Below the pieces are notes generated by a model that was given only the letters and a program-made list of their open reading frames with translations, did no database searches and was not told the DNA's origin. This document shows, piece by piece, positions 52,910 to 60,931 of a stretch of DNA of 64,000 nucleotides; within the stretch, counting starts at the first letter, position 1; every line of letters starts with the position of its first letter. The position numbers were made by a program, and so were the translations under genes. The stretch lies in contig NZ_JARFML010000022.1 of assembly GCF_029167105.1 (NCBI RefSeq), forward strand, positions 1-64,000, in the 5' to 3' direction. The stretch comes from Bradyrhizobium yuanmingense. Its GTDB lineage: Bacteria; Pseudomonadota; Alphaproteobacteria; Rhizobiales; Xanthobacteraceae.

Positions 52910-53137
52910 ATGGCTGACATCAGAGAGCACATGAAAATCATCGGCAAGGACGGCGCACATGTCGGCACCGTCGATCGTCTCGAGGGCAACCGCATCAAGC
53001 TGACGCGCAAGGACAGCCCGGAAGGTCACAAGGACCATCATCACTACATCGACACGAAATATGTCGGTGCCGTCGAAGGCGACGTGGTCAAGCTGTCGGT
53101 GAATGCCGACGCCGTTCCGAAGACGGAAGCCGCGTGA
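52910..53137 (+). CDS. DUF2171 family protein
   Basis: 75 residues from ATG 52910 with an AAGGAGG Shine-Dalgarno. Typical DUF2171 sequence: MADIREHMKIIGKDGAHVGT, VDRLEGNRIKLTRKDSPEGH and KDHHHYIDTKYVGAVEGDVV. It forms a small beta barrel related to the PRC barrel. Function is unknown. In alphaproteobacteria such genes are often general-stress genes. An intrinsic terminator follows 7 bp after the stop. A weak EcfG-like motif (GGAAA-N16-CGTG, 52832-52856) lies upstream. Confidence 0.85.
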   Translation: MADIREHMKIIGKDGAHVGTVDRLEGNRIKLTRKDSPEGHKDHHHYIDTKYVGAVEGDVVKLSVNADAVPKTEAA

Positions 53138-53144
53138 AACACTG

Positions 53145-53166
53145 AGCCCCTGCGGGGGCTTTTTGT
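53145..53166 (+). terminator. intrinsic terminator of the DUF2171 gene
   Basis: AGCCCC-TGCG-GGGGCT hairpin followed by TTTTTG, directly downstream of the DUF2171 stop codon. Confidence 0.85.
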
Positions 53167-53303
53167 TTGTTCACGGTCCGACTCCGCTTCGTTCGCGAGC
53201 ACGAATCGCGACCGCGATTCGATTGCGCGGAGCATTCGTTAACGATGACTTTCTGCGGAAGGTCGCTGCAATTCGATCGGATTTCAGCGCTGCGGATTGA
53301 TCG

Positions 53304-53328
53304 GGAACGAATGCGCGATCAACGCGTT
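53304..53328 (+). promoter_or_regulatory. EcfG-type (general stress response) promoter
   Basis: GGAAC (53304-53308), a 16-bp spacer, then CGTT (53325-53328). This matches exactly the GGAAC-N16/17-CGTT consensus of the alphaproteobacterial sigma factor EcfG. The start of transcription would be near 53335, and no credible protein gene follows on this strand before the terminator at 53382. Confidence 0.7.
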
Positions 53329-53334
53329 GGATAA

Positions 53335-53413
53335 CCGAACAGAGTGGTGCCGACCCGCCAGCCCCGGTCGGCTTTGAAGGACCCTGTGCTTGTCCCCCGA
53401 GCACGGGGTTTTT
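53335..53413 (+). ncRNA. candidate stress-induced small RNA
   Basis: The ~79-nt interval between the EcfG-type promoter and an intrinsic terminator is not coding-like. It has two stem-loops. The first is GCCGACC (53349-53355) with GGTCGGC (53366-53372). The second is the terminator hairpin at 53382-53408. The single-stranded link TTTGAAGGAC between them could base-pair with targets. 5' end is inferred from the promoter. I do not recognise a named family. Confidence 0.55.
53382..53413 (+). terminator. intrinsic terminator of the candidate small RNA
   Basis: CCCTGTGCT (53382-53390) pairs with AGCACGGGG (53400-53408, one G-U) around a 9-base loop, followed by five T. Confidence 0.8.
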
Positions 53414-53425
53414 CTCATGCCAGTA

Positions 53426-53608
53426 CTATCCGGCCGCCGGCCCGCGCCCGGCTGGATGCGAGGGGGCTTGCTCATCGCGCAGATCGCGGGCGAGCTCGTG
53501 CCATGCCAGGGCCAGCTGAATCAGCCGTTGCCTGTCGGCACCCTCGGCCTCCGCGGCGCGCTTCATTGCGGCCTCGGCCTCGTGTTGCGGATCGTACTCA
53601 GTGTACAT
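53426..53608 (-). CDS. 60-residue hypothetical protein
   Basis: From ATG 53608 it reads MYTEYDPQHEAEAAMKRAAE, then GADRQRLIQLALAWHELARD. This is a single amphipathic helical protein of a kind I recall as common in Bradyrhizobium. It is soluble and charged, and the C-terminus is Pro/Ala/Gly-rich. The frame is open upstream to 53731, but that part is not protein-like. Function unknown. Confidence 0.65.
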   Translation of the reverse strand: MYTEYDPQHEAEAAMKRAAEAEGADRQRLIQLALAWHELARDLRDEQAPSHPAGRGPAAG

Positions 53609-53774
53609 GAGGCGGACTCTAGCCGGCCATCTGGACGAGCGCGTGGCAATTTCGTCCGTATGATTGCGGGGTAACCCCCGCCAGCCTTCGTGGACCGATC
53701 TGTGAACCACGTCACAGCCTGTCCGCTGCATCTCCGCTAAACAATTGTCCAGGCTTCATGGGTGATGTCCGGTC

Positions 53775-53936
53775 ATGACACGCAAAGCAGCAACCGAAGT
53801 CATCGTCCCGAGGCAGCGACATCGCGCGGACCTGCTCGGAATCGCCTATCTCGGCACCATCGGCGTCGTCATGGTGGCCTGGATCGCGGGCCTCGTCTGG
53901 GCCTCGATTGCGTTCTTCGACTGGCTCGTGTCCTGA
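53775..53936 (+). CDS. very small single-pass membrane protein
   Basis: 53 residues: a basic cytoplasmic start (MTRKAATEVIVPRQRHRADL), then one long hydrophobic helix (GIAYLGTIGVVMVAWIAGLV, WASIAFFDWLVS). The frame has strongly GC-rich third positions. Start context is GGTGATGTCCGGTC before ATG. Probably a real small inner-membrane protein. No family recognised. Confidence 0.55.
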   Translation: MTRKAATEVIVPRQRHRADLLGIAYLGTIGVVMVAWIAGLVWASIAFFDWLVS

Positions 53937-53972
53937 CGGAGCAAGGCAATTCGCCTGCCCGCCGATCCCGCC

Positions 53973-54065
53973 TTAGAGCAGGTAGGGCAACGCCTGCGAG
54001 AGTTTAATTCCGCCGCAAACGATCATGGCCCAGAGCGCCACGCTGATCTGGATGGCATCCAGCAT
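53973..54065 (-). CDS. tiny hydrophobic ORF (30 residues)
   Basis: ATG 54065 (or 54074, adding three residues) to TAA at 53973. It reads MLDAIQISVALWAMIVCGGI, then KLSQALPYLL: a single hydrophobic helix. GGGGGATG lies upstream. It is convergent with the small membrane protein at 53775. Too short for certainty. Confidence 0.35.
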   Translation of the reverse strand: MLDAIQISVALWAMIVCGGIKLSQALPYLL

Positions 54066-54217
54066 GTCCCGCATCCCCCGCGAATCATCCCGTCATTTTT
54101 CTTTGAAATTGACGTGAGGGGGCGACGAGCACCAGAGCTAATTCAAAGCAACCGCCGGCGTGCAAAACGATGAGGCGGGCCGAAGCCCGCCTCCATGCGC
54201 CAATCGGCCTGGAGAAC

Positions 54218-54976
54218 TCAATAGCAGGCGCGGGGATCGGCCTGCACATATTGGCCGTTCGGATAGCGGTAATAGCAGGTGCCCTGCGCCCAGTAATAGC
54301 CGGGCTGGGATGCAGCGGTCGCGCCGGCGATTGCGCCTGTCGCGCCGCCGACAACCGCGCCTGCGGCAGCCCCTGTTGCATTGCCTGAGATCAGGCCGCC
54401 CAGCAGGCCGCCGACGATCGCGCCGCCGAGCGCGCTGGCGCCCGGATCAGCCGGTGGCGGCGGCGGAGGCGGCGGCGCATAGGCCACCGGAGGCCGGGCG
54501 TAGACCACCGGCACGTCGTCGATATAGTCCTCTGAAATGTAGGCGGGCGGGCCGGCCACACGCTGCGGATAATAATACCAGACGCCGCCGACATCCCACC
54601 ACCAGCCGGAGCGACCGTTGCGGACCTCGTGGCGCCAGCGTCCACCATCCCAGGCGCGATTGCCGCGATAGGTGTGTCCACCCCAATCACGTATGGGAGC
54701 AGGACCGCGCGCGACGTGACGCGCGGACGGCGGACCCCCGGCGTTGTGACCGGCATGGGGCTGACCGCCGGGCTGCGCAGGCCGGGTCGCTTGCTGCGGC
54801 GGAGGGCCCTTGCGCATGGGCGGATTGGCCTGAGGCGGTGCGCCTGCTGCCGGCCCGGCCGGCGGTTGGACCACCTCTTGCCGGGACCTGGCCTCTTGCG
54901 CCTGCGCCGACAGCACGAGCAGCGACGTGGCCGAAACCAAGGGAATGAAGATCTTCATATGTTTGGACGCACTCAT
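54218..54976 (-). CDS. secreted proline-rich protein with C-terminal glycine zipper
   Basis: 252 residues. Signal peptide (IFIPLVSATSLLVLSAQAQE). A low-complexity Pro/Gln/Gly region (~30-95) is followed by a Trp/Tyr-rich block (WDGGRWRHEVRNGRSGWWWD, VGGVWYYYPQRVAGPP), then a proline run. The glycine-zipper segment (GGAIVGGLLGGLISGNATGA, AAGAVVGGATGAIAGATAAS) and a terminal aromatic motif complete it (GYYWAQGTCYYRYPNGQYVQ). Common architecture of envelope proteins in rhizobia, probably outer-membrane associated. Function unknown. Confidence 0.8.
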   Translation of the reverse strand: MSASKHMKIFIPLVSATSLLVLSAQAQEARSRQEVVQPPAGPAAGAPPQANPPMRKGPPPQQATRPAQPGGQPHAGHNAGGPPSARHVARGPAPIRDWGGHTYRGNRAWDGGRWRHEVRNGRSGWWWDVGGVWYYYPQRVAGPPAYISEDYIDDVPVVYARPPVAYAPPPPPPPPADPGASALGGAIVGGLLGGLISGNATGAAAGAVVGGATGAIAGATAASQPGYYWAQGTCYYRYPNGQYVQADPRACY

Positions 54977-55149
54977 GCGTGCTCGCCCCCTGCTCTCTCA
55001 TGGCCGTGAATCCCGGGCGCGATCAACGAATCGCCACGCGTCGGGCTGATGCCGGCCGAAATCACTGCCCTGCTTGATCGGCTAAGTCCCGTTACAAATG
55101 ATTAAGATCAGGGCATTTTTTCGGCCCATGGCCATGCTGAAGAGCGCGC

Positions 55150-55386
55150 CTAGCGAGCCGGCTCGATCACGTTGCAATTGCTTCGCCCGGACATCAGGCA
55201 ATCCTGCATCTTGCTGGCTGCCGTCAGATCCCGGGCAAGCCACCAGCCGACGCCGAGGATCACGACCGCGATGATCAATCCTGCAAGCGCGCCGCGGCGG
55301 TCGCCGCCGGACGGAGGCTTGGGCTGACGGTTCGGTCGAGGATGGGGCTCCTCGCCCGGTTCGGATCTGGACTCTGGCTTCGACAT
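55150..55386 (-). CDS. small membrane-anchored hypothetical protein
   Basis: 78 residues from ATG 55386. A hydrophilic, basic, proline-rich N-terminus (SKPESRSEPGEEPHPRPNRQ) is followed by one membrane helix (ALAGLIIAVVILGVGWWLAR). A short periplasmic tail has two cysteines (MQDCLMSGRSNCNVIEPAR), likely a disulfide. It resembles small Bradyrhizobium proteins ending CLMSGR-N-C. Function unknown. Confidence 0.65.
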   Translation of the reverse strand: MSKPESRSEPGEEPHPRPNRQPKPPSGGDRRGALAGLIIAVVILGVGWWLARDLTAASKMQDCLMSGRSNCNVIEPAR

Positions 55387-55462
55387 GGCCGCCTGGTCAC
55401 GCTGGCGCGCTGGCTTTACCACCTCTGCGGCGTCACGTCACATCCCGATCGTCCGGCCCAAT

Positions 55463-55699
55463 TCAGCCCCGGGTCTGCTGGATTGCATCGTTGCGCAAGG
55501 TTTCGACCGCCGGAATTGCCTCCTGAACGCGCGGTGCGCAACTCGTGAGCACGAATGCGGTCTGGGTGCATTCCCAATCCGCTCCCAGGAGCGCACTTTC
55601 AACCGGCTGCGGACGAGCGAGCAGCAGCGCGGCGCCGGCCACGCCTGCCAGGGCGACGGCAATCGCGAGCGCCTTCAGGCTTGGTCTTGAGATCGTCAT
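55463..55699 (-). CDS. small exported hypothetical protein
   Basis: 78 residues: signal or anchor helix (ALAIAVALAGVAGAALLLAR) and a short exported part with two cysteines (ADWECTQTAFVLTSCAPRVQ). Similar in build to the neighbour at 55150, and both may be periplasm-facing. Plausible by composition; no family recognised. The following 265 bp (55700-55964) hold no gene I can support. Confidence 0.55.
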   Translation of the reverse strand: MTISRPSLKALAIAVALAGVAGAALLLARPQPVESALLGADWECTQTAFVLTSCAPRVQEAIPAVETLRNDAIQQTRG

Positions 55700-55964
55700 G
55701 CCCGTGCTCCGTCTCGTACGGGGCGGACGCTAGGCGTCGCCCATGTGCTCCCTTTATGAGGGAGATCACAATTCGGCAGTTTTTCCGGGCTACGAGAGAT
55801 CGTCGGAGGGCGATTTTTCGTTGACCTGATCAGCTGCGATTATGGGTGGCTTCGCGACGCGTGCCGATGTACACGCTTCTGCGTCGCGTGGCGCCTGCTA
55901 TGCCCAGCCGACGTACCAACAGGCAGCGATGTAGTATCGAAAGCGAGGAAGACAAGGCTCGTCG

Positions 55965-56312
55965 ATGAGTGGATTCAGGGAACCCGGCTTTGCAGACCGG
56001 CAAAAGGCGGCGCAGGATGCCCGCAAAAATCTTTTGAACAAGTTCAAGTCGCAGCCGGGGCCCGATGATCCCGCGGTGGCGGCGAAGCGCGCCGAGCGTG
56101 AGGCCCTCGCGGCCAAGCGAGCCGAGGCAAAGGCCGCGCGCGAGGCCGAAAAGGCCGAGCAGAAGCGCCTCGAGGAAGAGGCCAAGGCAGCCGAAGCTGC
56201 GCGGATCGCGCGGGAAGCCGAGGAAGCCGCCGAGAGGCAGGCTGCGATCGAGGCCGAGCAGAAGGCCAAGCGCGATGCGCGCTACGCCGCCCGCAAGGCG
56301 AAGCGCAAGTAA
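55965..56312 (+). CDS. highly charged helical protein (DUF6481-like)
   Basis: 115 residues. It begins SGFREPGFADRQKAAQDARK and LLNKFKSQPGPDDPAVAAKR, then continues as an almost uninterrupted Ala/Glu/Lys/Arg helix to the end (AKRDARYAARKAKRK). This is the pattern of the DUF6481 family of small alphaproteobacterial proteins. Strongly basic C-terminus, no membrane segment; it could bind nucleic acid or ribosomes, but that is only a guess. Confidence 0.75.
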   Translation: MSGFREPGFADRQKAAQDARKNLLNKFKSQPGPDDPAVAAKRAEREALAAKRAEAKAAREAEKAEQKRLEEEAKAAEAARIAREAEEAAERQAAIEAEQKAKRDARYAARKAKRK

Positions 56313-56437
56313 ACCTCGCTGGTCACGTTCAATTGAACTTGAACTGATCCATCATTCCGGAGGCGGCCTCAAATGCCGCCGCCGGAATGCGAGAGGACGC
56401 GGCCCGCCCAAGGGCGTTGCGCGATGACGACCCGGGA

Positions 56438-56683
56438 TCAGTTCTTCTTCATCATCCCGTCGTCCTTCTTCATACCGTCCTTCGACATGTGATCCTTCTT
56501 CATGCCGTCGTCCTTGGACATGGTGTCCTTCTTCATCATGCCGTCCTTGGACATCGTGTCCTTTTTCATCATGCCATCATCCTTGCCCATCTTGTCCTGA
56601 GCAAAGGCGGCCGGCGCAAACGCGAGGCCTAGCGAGAGAGCGGCAGCCGAGACGCCGAGCACGATGCGGGTGCGAATGGTCAT
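56438..56683 (-). CDS. exported pentapeptide MXKDX-repeat protein
   Basis: 81 residues. Signal peptide (RIVLGVSAAALSLGLAFAPA, cleavage before QDKMG). The whole mature part is a run of short Met/Lys/Asp units (KDDGMMKKDTMSKDGMMKKD and so on). This is the 'pentapeptide MXKDX repeat' family. Methionine-rich periplasmic repeats are sometimes copper-binding, but here the role is unknown. The DNA encoding it is internally repetitive and could expand or contract by slippage. Confidence 0.85.
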   Translation of the reverse strand: MTIRTRIVLGVSAAALSLGLAFAPAAFAQDKMGKDDGMMKKDTMSKDGMMKKDTMSKDDGMKKDHMSKDGMKKDDGMMKKN

Positions 56684-57000
56684 GGTTCATCTTCCTTCGT
56701 GATGGTGTTTGTCAGCGACGGACGCCGCTATCCTGTCTCGACGGATAGCCGTGTGGGGTTGTTACGCTGACCATCGATAAATTTCTGCGGCCAGCCGCCC
56801 TCCTTGATTGGCGAGCCCCATGGATCGGAAGTGCTGCAGCGCAGCACAACCGGCACTTGCCGCGACACTCTGTCTCGAACTATCAGATGAAAGATCATCC
56901 GGATGGAGACCGGCTTGGATTGGCCCACGCGGTCGCGACGAACCCAGCTCAAATCAACTCTGCCAAAAACACTCCCAGAAACGCCCAAGGGGATCACACC

Positions 57001-58023
57001 ATGCTCACGCGCCGCCATCTGCTCGCGACCGCCGTCGCGGCACCTGCCATTCTCCGCTTCGGCACCGGCACCGCGCAGGCCGCGACCACGCTGAAGATCT
57101 CGCATCAGTTCCCGGGCGGCACCATCGACAAGGGCGATTTCCGCGACCGGCTGTGCCGCATGTTCGCCGCCGAAGTGAACAAGCGCAGCAATGGCGACAT
57201 TACCGCCGAGATCTATCCGAACTCCTCGCTGATCAAGACCAACGCGCAGTTCTCCGCCATGCGCAAGGGCGCGCTCGATATCAGCCTCTATCCGATGCCC
57301 TATGCCGGCGGCGAAGTGCCGGAAACCAATATCGGCCTGATGCCGGGCCTCGTGACCACCTACGACCAGGGCCTGCGCTGGAAGAAGGAACCCGTCGGCA
57401 AGGCGCTGACCGACTTCCTCGCCGACAAGGGCATCATCCTGCTCACCTGGGTCTGGCAGGCCGGCGGCGTCGCCAGCCGCTCCAAGCCGATCGTCGCTCC
57501 TGAAGACGCCAAGGGCCTCAAGGTGCGCGGCGGCTCGCGCGAGATGGACATGGTGCTGCAGACCGCCGGCGCCTCCGTGTTGTCGGTGCCGTCGAATGAG
57601 ATCTACGCGGCAATGCAGACCGGCGCCTGCGATGCCGGCATCACCTCCTCGACCAGCCTGATCTCGTTCCGACTGGAAGAGGTCGCGAAGTCGCTGACAT
57701 CAGGCGCGGGCACGTCCTACTGGTTCATGCTCGAGCCCCTGATGATGTCGAAGGCGATCTTCGACAAGCTGCCGAAGAACCATCAGGACATCCTGCTCGC
57801 GGTCGGCACCGAGCTCGAAGCCTTTGGCCGCAAGGGCGCGCAGGACGACGACGTCGATGTCGCCAAGGTCTACGAGAAGGCTGGCGCAAAGGTCTCGGCG
57901 CTCGATGCCGCCACCGTCGGAAAATGGCGCGACATCGCCCGCGACACCGCGTGGAAGGACTACAGCGCCAAGACCGCGACCGCCGCAAACCTGCTCAAGC
58001 TCGCTATCGACGTCGCGGCATGA
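57001..58023 (+). CDS. TRAP transporter solute-binding protein (DctP family), system 1
   Basis: 340 residues from ATG 57001, chosen because a Tat-like signal begins there (MLTRRHLLATAVAAPAILRF). DctP fold features: TLKISHQFPGGTIDKGDFRD, AEVNKRSNGDITAEIYPNSS and EDAKGLKVRGGSREMDMVLQ. The family arginine that binds the ligand carboxylate is likely in the KVRGGS segment. It binds a carboxylate in the periplasm. The stop overlaps the small permease start (ATGA), so this is one operon. The 317-bp upstream gap (56684-57000) holds no recognised element. Confidence 0.9.
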   Translation: MLTRRHLLATAVAAPAILRFGTGTAQAATTLKISHQFPGGTIDKGDFRDRLCRMFAAEVNKRSNGDITAEIYPNSSLIKTNAQFSAMRKGALDISLYPMPYAGGEVPETNIGLMPGLVTTYDQGLRWKKEPVGKALTDFLADKGIILLTWVWQAGGVASRSKPIVAPEDAKGLKVRGGSREMDMVLQTAGASVLSVPSNEIYAAMQTGACDAGITSSTSLISFRLEEVAKSLTSGAGTSYWFMLEPLMMSKAIFDKLPKNHQDILLAVGTELEAFGRKGAQDDDVDVAKVYEKAGAKVSALDAATVGKWRDIARDTAWKDYSAKTATAANLLKLAIDVAA

Positions 58024-58574
58024 GCCACGGTCCGCTTCCGGATCGTGACGATCATGCCAACGCTGCCGCTGGGGCCGGCCCTGCCGCAGCGATCGATCGC
58101 GGTCTCGCCATCCTCAACAGCATCATCGTCGTGTTCGCCGCGGTCGCACTGGTCGCGGCCTGTGCGATCTTGAGCTATAGCGTGCTCAGCCGCGCGCTGT
58201 ACAAGGCCGCGAACTACTGGCAGGACGAAGCCGCCGTGTTCCTGCTGGTCGGCGCGACCTTCATGACGGCCGCCTACGTGCAGCAGCATCGCGGGCACAT
58301 CGGCATCGAGGCCTTCGTCGGCCTGCTCTCACCATTCGCGAACCAGGTCCGGCTCTGGCTGGTTGATGCCGCCACGTTCCTGTTCTGCGCCTTCTTCACC
58401 TGGAAGTCGTGGACACTGGCGCACGAAGCCTATGTCGACGGCCAAGTCTCCAACTCGATGTGGTCGCCGCCGCTCGCCATCCCCTACTCGCTGATGGCGC
58501 TCGGGATGAGCCTGCTCTGCCTCCAGATCCTCGTGCAGCTTGCGCTGCCCTTCACCGGAGCCAAGCGGCCATGA
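58020..58574 (+). CDS. TRAP transporter small permease (DctQ family), system 1
   Basis: 184 residues, four membrane helices: ILNSIIVVFAAVALVAACAI, VFLLVGATFMTAAYVQQHRG, LWLVDAATFLFCAFFTWKSW and a last one near LMALGMSLLCLQILVQLALP. The DctQ hallmark is YWQDEAAVFLLVGATFM plus HIGIEAF. Overlaps both neighbours by 4 bp. Confidence 0.9.
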   Translation: MSHGPLPDRDDHANAAAGAGPAAAIDRGLAILNSIIVVFAAVALVAACAILSYSVLSRALYKAANYWQDEAAVFLLVGATFMTAAYVQQHRGHIGIEAFVGLLSPFANQVRLWLVDAATFLFCAFFTWKSWTLAHEAYVDGQVSNSMWSPPLAIPYSLMALGMSLLCLQILVQLALPFTGAKRP

Positions 58575-59929
58575 GCGTTTTCGGCATCGGCCTCGCCTAC
58601 GGCATTGTGACGCTGCTGGTGATGTTCTCAGGGATGCCCATTGCGTTCGCGCTCGGCGCGGTCGCGGTGGTGTTCATGGCCATCTTCATGCCCTCGGCCT
58701 CGCTCGATACGGTGACGCAGAACGTCTACGAGGAGATGGCCTCGATCACGCTGTTGTCGATCCCGCTTTTCATCCTGAAGGGCGCGGCGATCGGCAAGTC
58801 GCGCGCGGGCCAGGATCTCTATTCGGCGCTGCATGCCTGGCTGCATCGCGTGCCCGGCGGGCTCGGCGTCGCCAACGTGTTCGCCTGCGCGCTGTTCGCG
58901 GCGATGGCAGGCTCGAGCCCGGCGACCTGCTCGGCGATCGGCTCGGCCGGTATCCCGGAGATGCGCAAGCGCGGCTATTCCGGCGGCTTTGCCGCTGGAA
59001 TCATCGCCGCTGGCGGCACGCTCGGCATCCTGCTGCCGCCTTCCATCACCATGATTCTGTTCGCGGTCGCCGCCGAAAAGTCGCTGGGGCGGCTATTCCT
59101 CGCCGGCATCGGGCCCGGCCTGCTGCTGGTCACGCTGTTCGGCATCTATGCCGTCATCCGCTTCCGCCAGGAATATGCCGCGGCCGAAGCGGCCTACAAG
59201 AACGGCGGGCCGGAGGCTGCGATCCTGACTCGCGACGAGTATACGCTGGCCGAGCGCTTCAGCGTGCTGCCGCGCGTGATCCCCTTCGTGCTGCTGCTCA
59301 CCGGCGTCATGGTCGCGCTCTATGGCGGCTATGCCACGCCGTCGGAAACCGCGGGCCTCGGCGGCCTCCTGGCGCTGGCGTTGATCGCGGCGATCTACAG
59401 CGTGTGGCGGCCGAGCGACCTCGCGCCGATCATGAAGTCGACGATCCGGGAATCGACCATGCTGATGATGATCATCGGCATGTCGCTGCTCTATTCCTAC
59501 GTGATGAGCTATCTGCACATCTCGCAATCGGTCGCCGAATCCATCGTCGCGATGCACCTGCCGCGCTGGGAGCTGCTGTTCGCGATCCTCGTCATGGTCG
59601 TGGTGCTCGGCTTCTTCCTGCCGCCGGTCTCGATCATTCTCATGACCGCGCCGATCATCCTGCCGCCGCTCCGCGCCGCCAATTTCGACATCATCTGGTT
59701 CGGCGTCGTCATGACCATCGTGATGGAGATGGGGCTGATCCACCCGCCGGTCGGCCTCAACATCTTCGTCATCCGCAACGTCGCGCCCGATATTCCCCTG
59801 CGCGAGGTGATCTGGGGCACCCTGCCGTTCGTGCTCTTGATGATGCTTGCAGTGCTGCTGCTGTGCCTCGTGCCGGGCATTTCAACCTGGCTGCCGGACC
59901 TCGTGATGGGACCGGACGGGAGCAGGTAG
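58571..59929 (+). CDS. TRAP transporter large permease (DctM family), system 1
   Basis: 452 residues with the DctM/TRAP-M pattern: GMPIAFALGAVAVVFMAIF, ALFAAMAGSSPATCSAIGSA, GTLGILLPPSITMILFAVAA and MGLIHPPVGLNIFVIRNVAP. Sodium-driven import of the carboxylate delivered by the solute-binding protein. Starts at ATG 58571, overlapping the DctQ stop. Confidence 0.92.
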   Translation: MSVFGIGLAYGIVTLLVMFSGMPIAFALGAVAVVFMAIFMPSASLDTVTQNVYEEMASITLLSIPLFILKGAAIGKSRAGQDLYSALHAWLHRVPGGLGVANVFACALFAAMAGSSPATCSAIGSAGIPEMRKRGYSGGFAAGIIAAGGTLGILLPPSITMILFAVAAEKSLGRLFLAGIGPGLLLVTLFGIYAVIRFRQEYAAAEAAYKNGGPEAAILTRDEYTLAERFSVLPRVIPFVLLLTGVMVALYGGYATPSETAGLGGLLALALIAAIYSVWRPSDLAPIMKSTIRESTMLMMIIGMSLLYSYVMSYLHISQSVAESIVAMHLPRWELLFAILVMVVVLGFFLPPVSIILMTAPIILPPLRAANFDIIWFGVVMTIVMEMGLIHPPVGLNIFVIRNVAPDIPLREVIWGTLPFVLLMMLAVLLLCLVPGISTWLPDLVMGPDGSR

Positions 59930-59945
59930 AAGCGATCACCGGCCT

Positions 59946-60035
59946 GTAGGATGGATTAGCCGAAGGCGTAATCCACCTCTTCTGTCGCTGCGGAGACGAA
60001 CAGCGGTGGGTTACGCCTTCGGCTACCCCCCCTAC
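59946..60035. repeat. dispersed palindromic repeat between convergent genes
   Basis: The left arm GTAGGATGGATTAGCCGAAG (then GCGTAATCCACC) and the right arm GGTGGGTTACGCCTTCGGCT (then ACCCCCCCTAC) are imperfect complements around a ~30-bp centre. This 'gattagccgaaggcgtaatcc' repeat is one I recall as very common in Bradyrhizobium intergenic DNA. It separates the TRAP permease and GntR 3' ends. The GntR stop codon (60032-60034) lies in its right arm. Confidence 0.8.
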
Positions 60036-60715
60036 GAATTCTCCTTCCGCCGCGACTTCGGCGCGTTCGCTACCACCTGCAGCAGGTCCTTGCGCACGGC
60101 CTCGATGTGCCGCTCCAGGAAGCGGCAGGCCTCCTCCACTTTCTGCGCACGACAGAGCGCGATCAGATGGGCGTGCTCCTTTTCGGCAATGCCCATCGCC
60201 TTGGTGTTGGAGAGTTGTAGCCGCGTATAGCGGTCGCTGGTCTGCAGCAGCGACAGCACGATCGCGCGCGTGCGCGGCTGCGGGGCGTGGACGTAGAGCG
60301 CCATGTGGAAGTCGGCGTTGAGCTGGCCCCATTCACTGACGTTCCTCGCCTTGATCGCCTTCTCGAAGCTCCGGTGGATGTCGTCGAGCCCGTCGAAATC
60401 CTGCGTGGTGAAGCGCGGCGCCGACTGCGCCAGCAGCCGCGGCTCCAGGATGCGGCGCAGGTCGAACACGTCGTTGATCTCGTCCAGCGACAGCTCCGAG
60501 ACGATGGCGCCCTTCTGCGGCACGATGCGCACCAAGCCTTCCGCCTCGAGCTGGAACAGCGCTTCGCGCACCGGGATGCGGCTGACGCCATAGGCTTCGC
60601 CCAACGCGTCCTGGCGCAGCTGCGATCCGGCCGGATAGGTGCCGTCGAGGATTGCCTGGCGGAGCTGGTCGACGATCGCAGCCGACAGGGTGCGATGCTT
60701 CAGAGGCTGTTTCAT
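60032..60715 (-). CDS. GntR-family regulator (FadR/FCD subgroup)
   Basis: 227 residues from ATG 60715. N-terminal winged helix (TLSAAIVDQLRQAILDGTYP, then YGVSRIPVREALFQLEAEGL) and a C-terminal all-helical FCD ligand domain (DLRRILEPRLLAQSAPRFTT, with the metal-site residues spread through NADFHMALYVHA and LIALCRAQ-type segments). FCD regulators respond to small carboxylates and often repress adjacent catabolic operons. It is divergent from TRAP system 2 across a 216-bp gap with a 19-bp palindrome that is its probable operator. Confidence 0.9.
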   Translation of the reverse strand: MKQPLKHRTLSAAIVDQLRQAILDGTYPAGSQLRQDALGEAYGVSRIPVREALFQLEAEGLVRIVPQKGAIVSELSLDEINDVFDLRRILEPRLLAQSAPRFTTQDFDGLDDIHRSFEKAIKARNVSEWGQLNADFHMALYVHAPQPRTRAIVLSLLQTSDRYTRLQLSNTKAMGIAEKEHAHLIALCRAQKVEEACRFLERHIEAVRKDLLQVVANAPKSRRKENS

Positions 60716-60869
60716 CTGATCGTCCGTTGTCCTTCCCGACTCGCGCGGCCGACGCGGTCCCTGTCTTGCATGTCGAGCTGCCCGGCAAAAGCCGGGGCGC
60801 CACAAGCAAAGTGCCCAGCAAACACGCGCCCTGCCGCCGAAATGACCGCAAACTCCGTTTGACTCCCAA

Positions 60870-60888
60870 AATGTATAAATTATACATT
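60870..60888. promoter_or_regulatory. 19-bp palindrome, probable GntR operator
   Basis: AATGTATAA-A-TTATACATT: perfect 9-bp arms around one central base, very AT-rich in a GC-rich setting. GntR/FCD proteins typically bind short palindromes with a T-GTATA or TNGTNNACNA-like core. It lies 43 bp before TRAP system 2 and 154 bp before the regulator start. Confidence 0.65.
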
Positions 60889-60931
60889 CGGCAATCGCAC
60901 GACAAATCTTCAGGGGGTTGGGGCCTCTTTC

